64,000 nucleotides of DNA, from assembly GCA_018240525.1 (NCBI GenBank), contig JAFEFN010000014.1, positions 894,477 through 958,476 on the forward strand, given 5' to 3'. The notes under the pieces were generated by a model that had not been told where the DNA came from, did not search any database, and saw only the letters and a program-made list of their open reading frames with translations. The DNA comes from Pseudomonadota bacterium. Its GTDB lineage: Bacteria > Pseudomonadota > Gammaproteobacteria > Steroidobacterales > Steroidobacteraceae. The position numbers and the translations under genes are program-made. This document shows positions 63,049 through 64,000 of the stretch, in pieces (positions within the stretch are counted from its first letter, which is position 1; the number at the start of each line of letters is the position of its first letter).

Positions 63049-63876
63049 ATGCGCTTCGGGCTGCGAGCACTGGTCGCGGCCGTTCTGAGCGCCGTAGCGG
63101 CGGCGACATACGCAGATGAGAAGCCGCTCTGGGAAGGCGGCCTCGGCATCGGGGCCGTCGTCTTCAACGACTACCGTGGCGCCGACACGACGCATCTGTA
63201 TCCCCTGCCGGTGCCCTACTTCATTTACCGGGGCGAAATTCTCAAATCCGACAGCGAGGGGCTGCGCGGCAAGTTTTTCACCCGACCCCGGCTGGAATTC
63301 GCCCTGAGCGTGAACGGCACGACGCCCGTGCGCAACAGCCCCGCTCGAGAGGGCATGCCGAATCTCAGGCCAACGATCGAGCTGGGCGCAGCGCTGAACG
63401 TGCATCTGTGGCGTAGCGACGACGATCGCTACAAGCTTGACCTGCGTATGCCGGTCCGCGGCGCGCTCACCCTCGAGGCCGCACCGAGATTCGTCGGAGG
63501 ATTCTTTGCCCCCAACGTCAACCTGGACATTGCCCAGCTGAAGGGCGCCCAGGGCTGGAAGCTCGGCATGTTGGCCGGACCCCTGTTTGCAAACCGGCGC
63601 TACAACGATTATTTCTATAGCGTGGCACCGCAGTACGAGACCGCTGAGCGTCCTGCTTACGAAGCCCGTGGCGGCTATGCGGGTGCTCAGGTGCTGCTCT
63701 CCCTCACGCGCCGCTACCCGAAATACTGGATCGGCGCCTACCTGCGACATGACTTTCTCGATGGCGCCAGCTTTATCAGCAGCCCACTGGTGACGACCCA
63801 CAGCTATTGGGCAGGCGGTGTGGCAATTATCTGGATCATCGGGCAATCCAAGCGGACGCTGGAAAGCAACGATTGA
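63049..63876 (+). CDS. MipA/OmpV family outer-membrane protein
   Basis: A 275-residue protein with a signal peptide (ending ATYADE) followed by a beta-barrel pattern: WEGGLGIGAVVFNDYRGAD, the conserved YPLPVPYFIYRGEIL, LDLRMPVRGALTLEA and a C-terminal strand AGGVAIIWIIG. The MipA/OmpV family forms outer-membrane barrels used as scaffolds or transport aids. ATG 63049 is 1 bp after the chorismatase stop, and its own stop overlaps the next start (TTGA). It is therefore part of the same transcript, perhaps helping to place a pigment or lipid in the outer membrane. Confidence 0.88.
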   Translation: MRFGLRALVAAVLSAVAAATYADEKPLWEGGLGIGAVVFNDYRGADTTHLYPLPVPYFIYRGEILKSDSEGLRGKFFTRPRLEFALSVNGTTPVRNSPAREGMPNLRPTIELGAALNVHLWRSDDDRYKLDLRMPVRGALTLEAAPRFVGGFFAPNVNLDIAQLKGAQGWKLGMLAGPLFANRRYNDYFYSVAPQYETAERPAYEARGGYAGAQVLLSLTRRYPKYWIGAYLRHDFLDGASFISSPLVTTHSYWAGGVAIIWIIGQSKRTLESND

Positions 63877-64000
63877 CGCCCTCCACGACACACCTCGTGC
63901 TCATCCCCAGTTACAACCCCGGTCCCAAGGGAGTCGAGACCGTGCGTGCCGCCAGGGCGCACTGGGCTCCGGTGTGGGTCGTTGTCGACGGCAGCACGGA
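63873..64000 (+). CDS. Family 2 glycosyltransferase (partial, continues past the window)
   Basis: The 128 bp present encode an N-terminus with HLVLIPSYNPGPKG and VWVVVDGST, the first strand and the nucleotide-binding motif of a GT2. The TTG start overlaps the TGA of the MipA-like gene. In aryl-polyene and xanthomonadin clusters a GT2 is a regular member, which fits the chorismatase. Only the first about 42 residues are visible. Confidence 0.75.
   Translation, partial: MTPSTTHLVLIPSYNPGPKGVETVRAARAHWAPVWVVVDGST

Overview
This is a GC-rich window with dense, mostly minus-strand operons from a Gram-negative bacterium. An exosortase A (XrtA)/PEP-CTERM exopolysaccharide locus, an ABC-type glycan export operon, an MdtABC-type RND efflux operon and a chorismatase-led cluster at the right edge together suggest a soil- or water-type gammaproteobacterium (Xanthomonadales/Nevskiales/Steroidobacterales-like). 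The lineage is inferred from gene content only and is not proven. No rRNA, tRNA, CRISPR array, insertion sequence or prophage is visible.

Layout. (A) 1-3612: 5' part of a very large secreted beta-propeller / FN3-repeat protein that runs off the left edge. (B) 3.8-6.8 kb: PDZ membrane protein, PIG-L/LmbE deacetylase, an SDR lacking its catalytic lysine, and a GT2. (C) 6.9-22.4 kb: glycan locus 1. It has an ABC exporter (wzm-wzt) followed by an NDP-sugar operon (SDR, 3,5-epimerase-like, DUF4910/DUF2172 peptidase-like, rfbF). A divergent C-methyltransferase/GT2 pair, a translationally coupled GT4-GNAT-GNAT operon, an Asp/Asn-hydroxylase-like dioxygenase and two methyltransferases complete it. 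(D) 22.7-25.3 kb: a secreted IPT/TIG-type protein faces a membrane acyltransferase whose C-terminal tail is a diverged partial copy of it. (E) 26.0-46.8 kb: glycan locus 2, the XrtA-type exopolysaccharide system. It holds MBOAT and SGNH O-acetylation genes, glycosyltransferases, an AsnB-type amidotransferase, a Wzy/ligase-type polymerase, a PaaK-like ligase, an outer-membrane barrel, a tyrosine autokinase, a chain-length determinant, an export lipoprotein, an exosortase fused to EpsI, a tiny PEP-CTERM protein and a polysaccharide deacetylase. (F) 46.8-58.2 kb: mdtA-mdtB-mdtC-OprM-type efflux operon ending in a CpxR/CpxA-like two-component pair. (G) 58.4-61.5 kb: ABC ATPase plus a fused double permease with no binding protein. 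(H) 61.7-64 kb: 11-residue-repeat secreted protein, FkbO/Hyg5/XanB2-type chorismatase, MipA/OmpV barrel and the start of a GT2, probably the left end of an aryl-polyene/xanthomonadin-like cluster.

How the genes work together. Locus 1 would build and methylate an unusual deoxysugar-containing glycan on the cytoplasmic face and export it through Wzm/Wzt. Locus 2 would assemble a second polymer that is polymerised, length-controlled by the Wzc/Wze-type pair, passed through the export lipoprotein and barrel, O-acetylated and partly deacetylated. The exosortase there processes PEP-CTERM proteins. No Wzx flippase, initiating phosphoglycosyltransferase or CDP-glucose 4,6-dehydratase is seen in the window, so parts of both pathways must lie elsewhere. 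Many neighbours share ATGA/GTGA/TTGA stop-start overlaps, which supports the operon assignments.
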